Below are positions 49,392-59,219 of a DNA stretch of 64,000 bases, piece after piece; the stretch's first letter is position 1; each line of letters opens with the position of its first letter. The notes beneath the pieces are model-generated. The model saw only the letters and a program-made list of their open reading frames with translations, ran no database searches and was not told where the DNA came from. Where the stretch lies: the NCBI GenBank assembly GCA_018136815.1, contig CM030934.1:5769987-5833986 (forward strand), given 5' to 3'. The position numbers and the translations under genes are program-made. The stretch is from Isochrysis galbana (lineage: Eukaryota > Haptophyta > Isochrysidales > Isochrysidaceae).

Positions 49392-51235
49392 GGCGACGGA
49401 GGGGGTGGAGAGGAGAGCTGCGCGGTAGAGGCCCAGGCAGACGCCAGATGCACCCCGCACAGAGATAAGAAGTTGAGATGTTCCGATGTAAGAATGAGAG
49501 TGAGGAGGGTAATGGAGCTGGTGGGTGAGGGAATGAGGAGGGTCGGTGACGAGTCTACGCTACGAGGTTGGAGAAATAAGGAATTCTTGATAGCGTCTTG
49601 CGGGACGAGAAGGGGTGTGGCGGGGGGACCTCTCTCTTCTCTCTCTCTCTGCTCGTCTCTCGGCGCGCCGTCGCTGTACTTGCCGGCGTGGGCAAGCGGA
49701 GACAGGGTTGATAGTAGAATAAAAGGGGAGGTTTAAGTTGATACGATATGCCGAGAGGAGGCCGAGGGTGTGGCGAGGGACATGGTCGAGCGAGCGCGGG
49801 GGGGGGGGGGGGGGGCAGGCGCCACGACGCGCGAGGGAGAGGAGATACCGGAGGGGGGACGAGCAGATTTTCTACGGCTACACAGTAAACCTCCTTACTG
49901 CCGCAGCGCCGAAGTCGGAGCTTCCAGTCGGTTTTTTTAGTTTTTCTCTCGGTAGCTTCAAGCGCGGGCCACCTGTTGGCGGCTGAGGGCAGGGGGTGAT
50001 ATGCTATGGCCTCAGTACCACATTTATCGACAAACTAGGCATGTTTTGGGACGAAAATAGGTCAAAAAGCTGAAGCGCCGATTTCGGCGCTTCGCAAATA
50101 AACGTGGATGTGTAAAACAATGCAGTGAGAGGTGTCCGGGCTTCATTTAGGGTGTTTTCCTCCTCCCGTGCAAACCCTACATGGGAGATACGGCCCACGA
50201 GTCCCCGAGATACGGTAGATACGGCTGTATCTCGGCTTCCTTCTAGATACAGTAGATACGGGATAGGGACACGGGCGCCAGTCGGCGTCGGCGCCCCACA
50301 TACGGTAGACACGGCAGTATCTGACCCGTTCCCCAGATACCAGATACGGTATCCTGTATCTCTCCCAAGTAGGCTGCGAAGGTGCGATCGTCGCACCCCT
50401 TGCCTTGCCAGGGCGGAGGGCGGCGGTAAAGGGGGGGTGCCTCACCCCGGCCGTGAGGAGGGTGATGTGGGGCATGGGGTATGACCCTTGATTGACCGTT
50501 GCGGCCTGGCGGTCTGGGCGAGGCTTGTGGCGACCCTCCGGACAGCGCCGGCTGTCTCCCCGGCGACGCAGGAGCAAAGCCGCCCGAACCGCTGCGCGTG
50601 GTGTTGGTGAGGCGGCAGGTCGGGCGAGGCGGAAAGATGATGGAGGAAGAGCACTGGATGTGCCCTCTCTGCGATGAGTGAGAGGGTGGAGGAGTTGCGG
50701 GCCGCCGTGGACCGTGGAGAATGCCGCGCAGTAGCAGCATTCCTGTGCAATGCACGAAGGAATGGGCCAGAGGCAGGCACCTGCAAGGCGACGCGGCTCA
50801 CAACTTCTCCGACTGCGAGTGCTTCGTAACGGCGCCCACGATGCATGAGATGGATGTATCCATGATATATATGCATCTATGATGCACATATCATGGATGT
50901 ATCCATGATAAGTGGCAAATAACTCATTATGCTTTGAGAATGGTGTCTTGAGCCTCTAGGAGGACTCAATGAGGGCAATGAGATGAATACAGAAACCAAA
51001 TCCTAGCTCCCCATTCCTAGATTGAACCGTGTCTTCATAGTTCACAACGTCGTCCTACATTGTAGGACTCGTCCTATAAAGCTGGGTACCTTTATCCGTT
51101 CAAGCGCGGAGGTCCTGTTTGTGTAGCTTGAGTGCGCGTTTGGAGTGCGCGGGCAGGATGCTTAAGGTGCTAGCCGGGAGCGCATTGCTATTATCTTGTG
51201 TGCTGTCCGTGTAGGCCCGTGTATGAAGACCATTC
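49392..51235. other. Intergenic with GATAC cluster and small repeats
   Basis: 49392-49660 is purine-rich on plus (pyrimidine for BRR2). A G-run lies at about 49799-49815. 50181-50370 has 11 GATAC/GTATC words. The 18-mer ATGGATGTATCCATGATA occurs at 50850-50867 and 50893-50910. No supported gene. Confidence 0.5.
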
Positions 51236-51252
51236 TCTATCACCTCAGCCTG

Positions 51253-52164
51253 ACCTACATTTCAAACACATAACGCATAGGCGAGTGGGCACGTACAACC
51301 GATTCCCCGATAGAGCAAACACGTGTCGCATATGCGGAGCGGCGAACGAATCCTCGACACACCTAGGTGAATGCACAGGGATAATCAGAATACTGGACGC
51401 GCTGAATAAGATCGCGAGATTCACACCAAGAGCTGAACGGAGCAGGGAAGACACCATCATAGACAACCTTTTTATATACCCGAAGGGCGACGCCCCAAAA
51501 GCGCTGTACACTCTATATATGTTGGCATGGAGATATATCATAACGGACTTCTATAGAATCCACTATGACAACATAGTTTTCTCGGAAGAATCAATTCTGA
51601 TAAGAACAATAGAAAGATACACCGTTTTGTGTAAAGCTCTATTATTCGCGTACGAAACCGACTCGGCGAGAACAGCCCAAGCGGGCATGGGTAGGCAACC
51701 CAAAAAAAGGATAGATCTAGGCGAGCTAAGACCCGCATTTCACATAAGCGACAAAGGCAGGCTCAAACCCAGCGAGGAGCTAGCCAAGCTAGCCGCCAAA
51801 CTGGGAATCGAGCACGCTGTCCAAGAGACCGGGGAGCAAGGTGAAGAGGATGAATGAATCACTTAAGAAACCGATAAGAGAAGACACCACTAGAGGCAAC
51901 GCGACCCAGACGGGACCCAACCACCTAAACACGACCGGGAAGACAAGACACACGCGAGAGCAAGACCAACAGGCCCGCCCAGACCCCACACTCCAAACCA
52001 GACCTCATGTAGTGCACGGAGGTCGGACCCCGGAAACCAAAGAAAAAGGAAAGAAGGGGGGCAGGCGAGGAGGTGGAGGGAGGGGAGGTAAGGGCGATGG
52101 GAATAGAGCTGGAAAGCCCAGTAGACGGTAGGTGTGTAGCCCTGAATCTTCAGATGTTTTTTTT
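51253..52164 (+). mobile_element. 5'-truncated LINE copy A with 17-bp target duplication
   Basis: TCTATCACCTCAGCCTG occurs at 51236-51252 and 52165-52181, bounding the insert. Inside is the C-terminal end of a non-LTR polyprotein (51253-51857): H-I-T-H-R-R-V-G-T-Y-N-R-F, then C-R-I-C-G-A-x-N-E-S-S-T-H-L-G-E-C, the zinc knuckle that follows LINE reverse transcriptases. The reading frame extends upstream into flanking DNA, so the apparent start at 51198 is not the element's. The 3' UTR ends GAATCTTCAGATG plus a run of T instead of poly(A). Homologous to 59220-60338. Confidence 0.9.
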
Positions 52165-52181
52165 TCTATCACCTCAGCCTG

Positions 52182-53088
52182 GGTCACATTGGGCGCTGTG
52201 GTGGGGCTGGCGGCCATGCTGCGTGGACTGGTGAAGCAAGAAACACCCGAGTGCGATGGCATGAAGCACCGGTGAGACCGCCGACTGGTGTCCCCTGACC
52301 ATTTAGTCCGAACACCAGCGACAAGGACAAGGGGGGGCTGACCACCGCCGTGCTCTTGCTGGAGCGCGGCGAAGGTCGGCCTGTCACGGTGGGTCGGTCG
52401 CCATTGTCATTGCTCCGCTCCCACTTCGGATTGCGAGGGGGGAAAGGCGGGGGAAATCTTCGCCCCCTCTCGTGAAAAGAATATTCTGACCCTCAGATGT
52501 CCCGCCTTTTTTTTCAACCCGATATCCCCCACCTCTAGTACTAACTCATTTGAAAATTAAAGTAAATGCATGGCGCATAGCTCTAGGCACTAATACGTCG
52601 CCATGGCCATGGCGGGTGGCCACGTCATGGACACGATAGCGGACCAACGAATCCGCGAACCAAGGCTATAGCTATAAACTATCGGCACGCACAACGAGCT
52701 GCGCGTCAGGCCCTACTAGAGTGTAGGGTGAGCCAAGACACGCTTTCCTTGGGCGCCTTGCTTGGGACGTGTTCCTTATTACCTTTACCTTTCTTCCCCC
52801 CATCCTCCTCCCATTCAATGCATTCCTTTAAAAACACGCCAAGAGTAGCACCCTTCACAAGATATCGCGCCGCTCAACATTGCTGGCGATTTACTTCTCC
52901 CAGTCCCAGCCTTAAAGTTGATCTGACAACGTGCCGACCTGCGATTAGAACTGGACCGTAGTTGCGCACATATTGGGATGATAAGCCATACCAATGGCCA
53001 TGAGGAACCTCATTGCGAGTTCGCGTCTCGTGTAAACGCGCACAGCCGGACGGAAACAGTGGGCCCACGCCCGAGCGCACCGAACTGC
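52182..53088. other. Intergenic, nothing recognised
   Basis: Unique-looking flank between the LINE target site and the phosphatase gene. No supported ORF or RNA. Confidence 0.5.
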
Positions 53089-56000
53089 TTAGAAGCCCGC
53101 AGGCTCCATATTGCTGTATGAGAGACTCTCGGCGATGATGGCGGTGAGGTCGTCTGTATACGTGCCTGGCGCGAGTCCGCGCCAGACTTCGAGGATCGCG
53201 AAGTCCGACTCAAGCACAATCTCACCCGCGATGAAGGGGCCGCGCATCGCGGAACAGTCGTTGGCTGAGCAGTATTCTTCGCGCTTGCCATTGTAGTAAC
53301 CCACACCGTCCCACACGTATGAGAGAGCGGGTTCCATGTTTTTGAATGATAAGCTCTCAGCGATAATGGCGGTTAGGTCGTCGGTGTACGTGCCTGGCGC
53401 GAGCCCGCGCCAAACCTCGAGAATGGCAAAATCGGACTCGAGCACGACCTCGCCAGCAATGAATGGACCGCGCATTCCCGAGCAGTCGTTGGCCGAACAA
53501 TACGCCTCGCGCTTGCCGTTGTAGTATCCAACACCGTCCCACGCATATGCGAGGGCGGGTTCAAGGTTGCTATATGAGAGGCTTTCCGCGATGATCGGCG
53601 CGAGGTCATCGGTATACGTGCCTGGCGCAAGTCCACGCCAAATCTCTAGGACAGTGAAATCGCTGACGCGCACAACCTCGCCCGGCACGAAGTCTCCACG
53701 CATATTTGAACAGTCGTTCACGGCGCAGTACTCGGCCCTCTTTCCATTGTAATAGCTTGGATTCTTCCATGCGTAAAGAGCCGGAGCGGTGTCGCTTGGG
53801 TCTGGCTCAATGTCCACACGCAGGCTTTGACAACCCTCGCCGAGTTCGAGATCGCTGATGATACCCTTGGAGAGACTGTGGAGTTGAAGGTTGACTATGT
53901 ATTGCTCGCGAGCTCCGAGTTCGGCAGTCATGTATTCCTGTGGTGTTGCGTCACTGCCCAAAAGGTGGAAGAAACCGGCTGGGATAATACCCGTGAACTC
54001 GGCCTGTGAGGCAGCATTAAGAGAGAATGTAGGGATAGAATTCAGATGAGTTCGCTTCGACTCGTCACCGACGCGCGCAACCGTCATCATGTGACGGTCG
54101 GAATTACCCTCCACATCCAGAGGAAGGCGGAGTAGGCGGCCTGTTGAGCCATCCTCGGCAATCATCAGGTAACCACGAGGGGACCAGTAAAGGCCATCTG
54201 GATCGCCGAAAATAGGATCGATATCCTTGAGACGCAGCCTCTTCGTCGTCGCAGCAAGCTGGACGGGCAATTGGACACCATTCTTGGTCGTGAAATCTCC
54301 CGCCGAGAGGAGATCCGGACGGATTCGCGTCACCGAGATGTCACCTAAAGCCATCGATTGAGCCCACATCGTCGGCTGATGCTTGTTGACAGAGGACCAC
54401 TCATTCTTTGCCAGGCCAGAGTTGATTGCTCCTGTGGCTGTTTCCACAGGCACAAACGAGCCTGCGTATTCAACCAGCGCGTCCATGTTATCCCACGTCT
54501 CGTGGCCGGGCACGATTAGCACGTAATACTGACCATAGGCGGGATTGAGGCCGTTCCGTCCGAGAAAGTCGGTGCCGACCTTCTTGCCGTAATACAAGTG
54601 CACGCGCTGTCCAACTCCAGGCTCTGGGTAAATATTGATGACCATCGCCACGTAGTCAGCAGACCCAGTGTAGAGTGGTGTGGCAGTTTCCACCATCATT
54701 TGTGTTGGGAGCAAGTAAGTGTTGCCGGTCGCCACGTCAAGAACGCCAACGCCGCCGAAGCCGCCGTCTTCATGGCCGGAGATGTATATTTTGTCTTCGA
54801 AACCTGCGCCAGAGGTAAGATGGCTGAATTCGTGCTCGTTGTGAAAGGTTCCGCCACAGAAGCGCGATAGGCCATCGAGTCCGGTGAGAGACTTCATGTG
54901 AGCAACGGATGTGACGAGCTCGCCCTCAGGCTTGGCATCGGTAGAAATATAAATTCGCTTAATAGCAACTCCAGAGGCAAGATGCTTGTACTTGGTGGCT
55001 GACGACTTGAACTCAACCTCAATATCAAAATAGCGAATGGTTGCGCCGTTCATGACGAACGATTCTTGGGTTGAAGGAAAGGCCTGATCCGGACTGCCCT
55101 TTTCTTCAGTGGCCGAGTAGCGTAGGTGGATGCCGTTGCCCACGGAGATCTCGTTATTGACGTAGTAGCGCAGCAGGCCTTTGCGCAGCACTTGGATGCC
55201 CGCACCATCGAAAGGCCCAGTGACCATCGCAAGCCCATTCCACTTGTCCGGGATCTGCCACAAGGAGTCGAGTCCCACGACACCAAACTCGCCGGAGGAC
55301 ATGAGCGGGGTGACAGAAACATTCGGGTTGATGTAGAGAAGAGGATCCGTCGGGTACGTTCCGAGTGACGGCAAGACGGCCTTAGCTGCGTTCGATGCGG
55401 AAGCGCCCATCCATTTGTCGCAACCATTATACACGAGAGGACAAGTCTCCGCCGCTTCTGTGCAGCCGGGCGGGCAAGTAGGCGTGGTTGAAAAGAGCAG
55501 TCGCCGCGAGTGGTGGACGCAGCCAGACGGGCAAGGCACCGGCACCGCCTTGGCCGCGGGGAAGTTGACGTCAATGGTCACAGTCTGACCAATTTCACTT
55601 GGCATCGCGCCCGTGTTTGCCGTGTTTGAAGGCACAAGCGAGACACGAAGAGAACGGGCCTCCCAGTTGATGTCAATCTGGCCAAAGTGATCTGTGCGCA
55701 CAATATCATAGCCGGGGATTCGATTGTTACCAGGCTCCAGACCAGCCTCGTTCCACGCATGCGTCAACGATGAGGCGGTCACCTCCAAAAGTGGCAAGTT
55801 GTCGAACTTGGTCTTATCAAGTGACATCACCGGATTCCCATTGTTGTCAGGAAACGTCGCACCGTAGGCGCCGCCGCCCATCGCGTCAACCTGGTAGAAG
55901 CTACCGATGTGGCGATCGCCCGAGATGAGCACGACGTTGTCTGGGAGGATGCTGAGCAACTTCTTTTGCTCGCATGGCTGCTGGTAGAAGCCCTCGTAAA

Positions 56001-56637
56001 GATTGCCAAGAAATTGGAAGCCGTTCACAAGGAGACGTAGGTCAGCAGGCTTGCGGAGCTCCTGCGCAAGCCACTGCCACTGCTCATCTCCAAGGATGGT
56101 GTCAGCCGTTTTGAACCAACGGTCATCCAGCAGGATGACCTGCAGGCGTTTGCCCTCGGGGCCAAACGTATACGACTTGTAGACACCACCACGAGTGCGG
56201 CGCTCGTCATCCATGGGGATGTTGTAGAAATTGAGGAAGTGCTCTTTAGCGTAGTGCTTCAGAGCAAAGTCTGCTCCACCGTTGTTGACTCCATAGTCGT
56301 GGTCATCCCATGTGGCGATGAACGGCACTTTCGACTTGAAACGCTGGAAAGCCGGGATCGCAGCGAGCTCGTCGTAAGCAGCCTTGAGCTCTGTGCAACC
56401 CGGGAGCACGCAGTCTCCGTAGACATTGTCACCAGTGAGTATAGCCAGGTCAGCGCCAGCCGCGGCAAACGTGTCCCACGATTCGAAATATATGTTGTCA
56501 TCACCAAAGCCCTCCGGATCCTGGTGCGCGCATGAGCTGAAGGTGATGCGTTCGAGCACGGTGTCCTCACTGGGCACGAGGTTGTGTGCCACGGCGCCCC
56601 CAAGCAGGAGCACGAAGAGCCGCATGTTCCGAGACAT
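53089..56637 (-). CDS. phoD: Secreted PhoD-type phosphatase with PhoX/DUF839-like propeller and three C-terminal 76-aa repeats, 1182 aa
   Basis: The ATG at 56637 begins a signal peptide (M-R-L-F-V-L-L-L-G-G-A-V-A). Residues 30-350 form a PhoD metallophosphatase: F-S-S-C-A-H-Q-D, G-D-N-V-Y (69-73), W-D-D-H-D-Y-G (110-116), D-D-R-W-F and S-G-D-R-H-I-G. PhoD enzymes release phosphate from mono- and diesters using Fe/Ca. Residues about 440-930 resemble DUF839/PhoX-like propellers (F-C-G-G-T, I-S-G-H-E, D-P-D-G-L-Y-W-S-P-R-G-Y, E-D-G-S). The end holds three tandem repeats spaced 76 residues (near 960, 1036 and 1112), each with Y-Y-N-G-K-R, Y-C-x-x-N-D-C-S, R-G-L-A-P-G-T-Y-T-D-D-L and I-I-A-E-S-L-S. 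I do not recognise the repeat; two conserved Cys suggest a disulfide. Single exon. Likely used for phosphate scavenging outside the cell. Confidence 0.92.
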   Translation of the reverse strand: MSRNMRLFVLLLGGAVAHNLVPSEDTVLERITFSSCAHQDPEGFGDDNIYFESWDTFAAAGADLAILTGDNVYGDCVLPGCTELKAAYDELAAIPAFQRFKSKVPFIATWDDHDYGVNNGGADFALKHYAKEHFLNFYNIPMDDERRTRGGVYKSYTFGPEGKRLQVILLDDRWFKTADTILGDEQWQWLAQELRKPADLRLLVNGFQFLGNLYEGFYQQPCEQKKLLSILPDNVVLISGDRHIGSFYQVDAMGGGAYGATFPDNNGNPVMSLDKTKFDNLPLLEVTASSLTHAWNEAGLEPGNNRIPGYDIVRTDHFGQIDINWEARSLRVSLVPSNTANTGAMPSEIGQTVTIDVNFPAAKAVPVPCPSGCVHHSRRLLFSTTPTCPPGCTEAAETCPLVYNGCDKWMGASASNAAKAVLPSLGTYPTDPLLYINPNVSVTPLMSSGEFGVVGLDSLWQIPDKWNGLAMVTGPFDGAGIQVLRKGLLRYYVNNEISVGNGIHLRYSATEEKGSPDQAFPSTQESFVMNGATIRYFDIEVEFKSSATKYKHLASGVAIKRIYISTDAKPEGELVTSVAHMKSLTGLDGLSRFCGGTFHNEHEFSHLTSGAGFEDKIYISGHEDGGFGGVGVLDVATGNTYLLPTQMMVETATPLYTGSADYVAMVINIYPEPGVGQRVHLYYGKKVGTDFLGRNGLNPAYGQYYVLIVPGHETWDNMDALVEYAGSFVPVETATGAINSGLAKNEWSSVNKHQPTMWAQSMALGDISVTRIRPDLLSAGDFTTKNGVQLPVQLAATTKRLRLKDIDPIFGDPDGLYWSPRGYLMIAEDGSTGRLLRLPLDVEGNSDRHMMTVARVGDESKRTHLNSIPTFSLNAASQAEFTGIIPAGFFHLLGSDATPQEYMTAELGAREQYIVNLQLHSLSKGIISDLELGEGCQSLRVDIEPDPSDTAPALYAWKNPSYYNGKRAEYCAVNDCSNMRGDFVPGEVVRVSDFTVLEIWRGLAPGTYTDDLAPIIAESLSYSNLEPALAYAWDGVGYYNGKREAYCSANDCSGMRGPFIAGEVVLESDFAILEVWRGLAPGTYTDDLTAIIAESLSFKNMEPALSYVWDGVGYYNGKREEYCSANDCSAMRGPFIAGEIVLESDFAILEVWRGLAPGTYTDDLTAIIAESLSYSNMEPAGF

Positions 56638-57123
56638 CGTGCTCACCGAGAAGCGAGGGAGCCGACGGCGGAGTCAATGGCCGCCCCTCTCGGATAATCT
56701 GTCAGATGATGCCAGACGAGCTGCTGATCTTGCTTCTCATCGATCTCTCTTCACGTTCGGAGAGATACGTATTCTTAAAGTATCCTGCTCGTAATGGAGC
56801 CGGGGTCGAGATCGGCTCGACAGCCCTTTCGTTTGGGGAGGTCTCATCTCCGACGGCGGGGCGAGGCGCGCGCGTGGGGAGGGGGGGGGGGCGGGCGGGG
56901 GGGGGGGGGGGGGGCGTGCGGCGGGGAGGAGAGAGGCGAGGTCGGACGGGCCGTCGTCGTTGGCGCGTTGCCCGTCGGTGTGACCGTCGGCGCGGGTCAA
57001 AAGCAGCACATCGGTGCTTGTGGGAGACGTGGGGGGGGGGGGGGGGGGGGGGGAGCCAAGTGTTGTTCTCAAGGGGACCATGACGTCGTCAAACCTTCAA
57101 AGGTCACAGGGTCCGCCATCAAA
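56638..57123. other. Upstream region of the phosphatase gene, G-rich on plus
   Basis: G-runs at about 56880-56913 and 57031-57052 make the sense (minus) strand C-rich, 240-420 bases before the start. No gene. Confidence 0.5.
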
Positions 57124-57190
57124 AAGTAAGTTTATACTTGGTTCGACGCTCCCTCCCTCCTCTCTCGGCCCCCCCTCCCCCCCTATGGCA
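57124..57190 (-). repeat. Retroposon family, 3'-end fragment
   Basis: Begins AAGTAAGTTTATACTTGGTTCG, the reverse complement of the family 3' end, then diverges after about 60 bases of C/T-rich sequence. Confidence 0.6.
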
Positions 57191-57961
57191 AGGTTTTTTA
57201 TTCGTCTTGGGGATGAAAAAGGACCGGTGGCCGGTGGTCGGACTGTCGGACGACGGGCTTCTTCAGTCTCCGACAGCCGACAGGGGGTCCTCCGCCTCCA
57301 TCGCCAGGGTCGTGCAGGAGGAGGGACGAGTCATGCGAGCAACGCTTGCGCTCGTTGGCTCCGGCGAGAATTTCGTTTCGGACCCACCCAAATTTCGTTT
57401 CGAATTTTTGCTTGCCCTGACCCAAATTTTGGGGGTCATTTCGTTCGAAATTTGCTTCGAGCGCCGCCGCGGACGCCGGCACGTCGGTCGGTGCCCTAGG
57501 CCCTAGGTCGGTGTGTTCGGCACTTCGGCAGGCGACTACGCGGTTGCCTATGACCTACACGCACACATGTATGTGCTCGCGTGGTTTTCACACATCTTAC
57601 TACGTACATATGCGCGGCCCGCCGCACTTTTTGACACTACACTATACACATCATTTTCATTTTAGATATTTTAGAGGCGGCCTTAGCCTTACTTAACAAG
57701 AAGGTGCAACTCGGGGTTCCCTTTTTTGTTACACCCCTCCCGTCTCCCGTCTATTTATGTATATAATTTTTATCGACCCCTAACTTGGACATTATTCCCA
57801 CGTACCTCTCATGGCAGCATACTGTTGGTCGAGAGGCCAACACGGCCGACCTGCCAAAGGGTCGCGCCGTTGGTCTTATTTTCAATCCAGGATACTAGGT
57901 CACCAAAGACGTCGAGACGATGAGGGCTCCCCACCCAGCACCCAGCCACATGAGGCGAGAA
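57191..57961. other. Intergenic with inverted-repeat arm
   Basis: 57355-57440 contains GAGAATTTCG and repeated CCCAAATTT words; its reverse complement resembles 58870-58970. No supported gene. Confidence 0.45.
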
Positions 57962-58060
57962 GCGTTCAATCGCCATCACCCCACAGATGGAAAAGCGTTC
58001 AATCGCCATCACCCCACAGATGGAAAAGCGTTCAATCGCCATCACCCCACAGATGGAAAA
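57962..58060 (+). repeat. 33-bp tandem repeat, three exact units
   Basis: Three head-to-tail copies of a 33-bp unit starting GCGTTCAATCGCCATC and ending CAGATGGAAAA. A further copy continues at 58820 after the retroposon. 33 bp keeps reading frame, but no gene is supported. Confidence 0.95.
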
Positions 58061-58819
58061 TAAAATAAATAAACCTTTTAATAGTCTCACCGCACACGCG
58101 GCCGTGGACCCTCTACTTTCTACTCACGTAGGAAACTTTCTACACCCCCACTTCCCCGGCCCTTCTCCCCCCGCCATAAGGCGACTCCCCCCGTGCACTA
58201 CTAGGGGGATGGGGGAAAAGGGCTTAGATATGGTCCGGTGGCCCGCGCCCCCCCCCCCGGTGATCATTCCCCCCCTTCCTCCTGTGTCTCCGAGTGGGCG
58301 GCGGTCTCAGCCCCGACTTATCCTGTAAACAGGTGCGGGACTCACCTATTTTTCGGTGAGCGGAGCTCTCGCTCCGCCCACCCCCTTCTCCGCGCTCTCT
58401 CTCCCCTCTCCTGCGGCACGCGCGATGGCGCGCCTGCGGCAGGCCTGCAGCTGCCCCTGGCGACCCCTGGAGGCTCATGGAGGCCAGCTTTGGGGGCAGA
58501 GGAGGCTGGGGCTGGGCCCTGGCCTCCCCTGCCTCTCCCTCGCTGGCGCTCCCGAGCCTCTGGGGCCCCCAGTCTGCACCTGTCTGCCTGTCGATCAGGG
58601 GGGGAGGGGGGGTTGGAGCAATGGGCTGGTCACGAGGGGCCAGGATGGGCGAATGGGGCGAGCCTGTGGGGAAGGGAGTGGGTCAGTAGGGCAGTGGGCT
58701 CCTGGCAAGCCATCAGGCGTGCCAGGAGGATGGGTGGTTCCTCCCCCATGGCAGGGGAGGAGTGGAGAGAGGGGGGGGCTCGTGCCCCCCCATGGGTCAA
58801 CCAAGTATAAACTTAGTTG
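58061..58819 (+). mobile_element. Retroposon, short form, with 17-bp target duplication
   Basis: ACCCCACAGATGGAAAA occurs at 58044-58060 and 58820-58836, bounding the element inside the 33-bp array. It starts with an AT-rich (TAAA)n run, then TTTTAATAGTCTCACC. Its 5' module (58077-58458) equals 25545-25150 reversed; its middle equals 16614 onward; its 3' end is AACCAAGTATAAACTTAGTT. No protein domain. The long target duplication supports retroposition. Confidence 0.9.
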
Positions 58820-58836
58820 ACCCCACAGATGGAAAA

Positions 58837-59219
58837 GCGTTCAATCGCCATCGGCTTGCAAATTTCGCTCCCGCGTGACCCAAATTTCGGTCAAAATTTT
58901 TATTTCGATGATGGACCCAAATTTCAAAAAAAAAATCTCGAAATTCTCGCCGGAGCCAATGCGCTCGGCGTCCAATCGACAGGTGGCCGTGTCGTGCCAC
59001 GAGATCCTAGATGGGAGAAACGTATTCACCGTTTTTCTACGAAGGCGGAAAACAGGCCGTTATTGCCGTTTTTGAAACCCCTTCCGTTTCTCCCTCCGTT
59101 TTTAGACGGGCGCACGGGCGCGGAGGCGCGCGCCAGCAGTGCGGCGGCGCATGCGGCGCGGCGGGCACGTGTGCGTGAGCGCACGGGCGCGCGATCGCGT
59201 TCGGCATTCCTGAGTCGAT
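58837..59219. other. Intergenic with inverted-repeat arm
   Basis: 58837-58855 finishes the tandem unit. 58870-58970 carries CCCAAATTTC words and AATTCTCGCCGGAGCCAA, matching 57355-57440 in reverse orientation. No gene. Confidence 0.45.

Noticed and set aside
51198-51252. N-terminal part of the LINE-derived frame
   Set aside because: The 17-bp target duplication shows this part is flanking host DNA read in frame by chance.
57962-58060. CRISPR array
   Set aside because: The units are contiguous with no spacers, in eukaryotic DNA.
57811-58068. Repeat-containing plus-strand ORF over the 33-bp array
   Set aside because: The unit keeps frame only because 33 is divisible by three; upstream codons show no gene and a retroposon interrupts the array.
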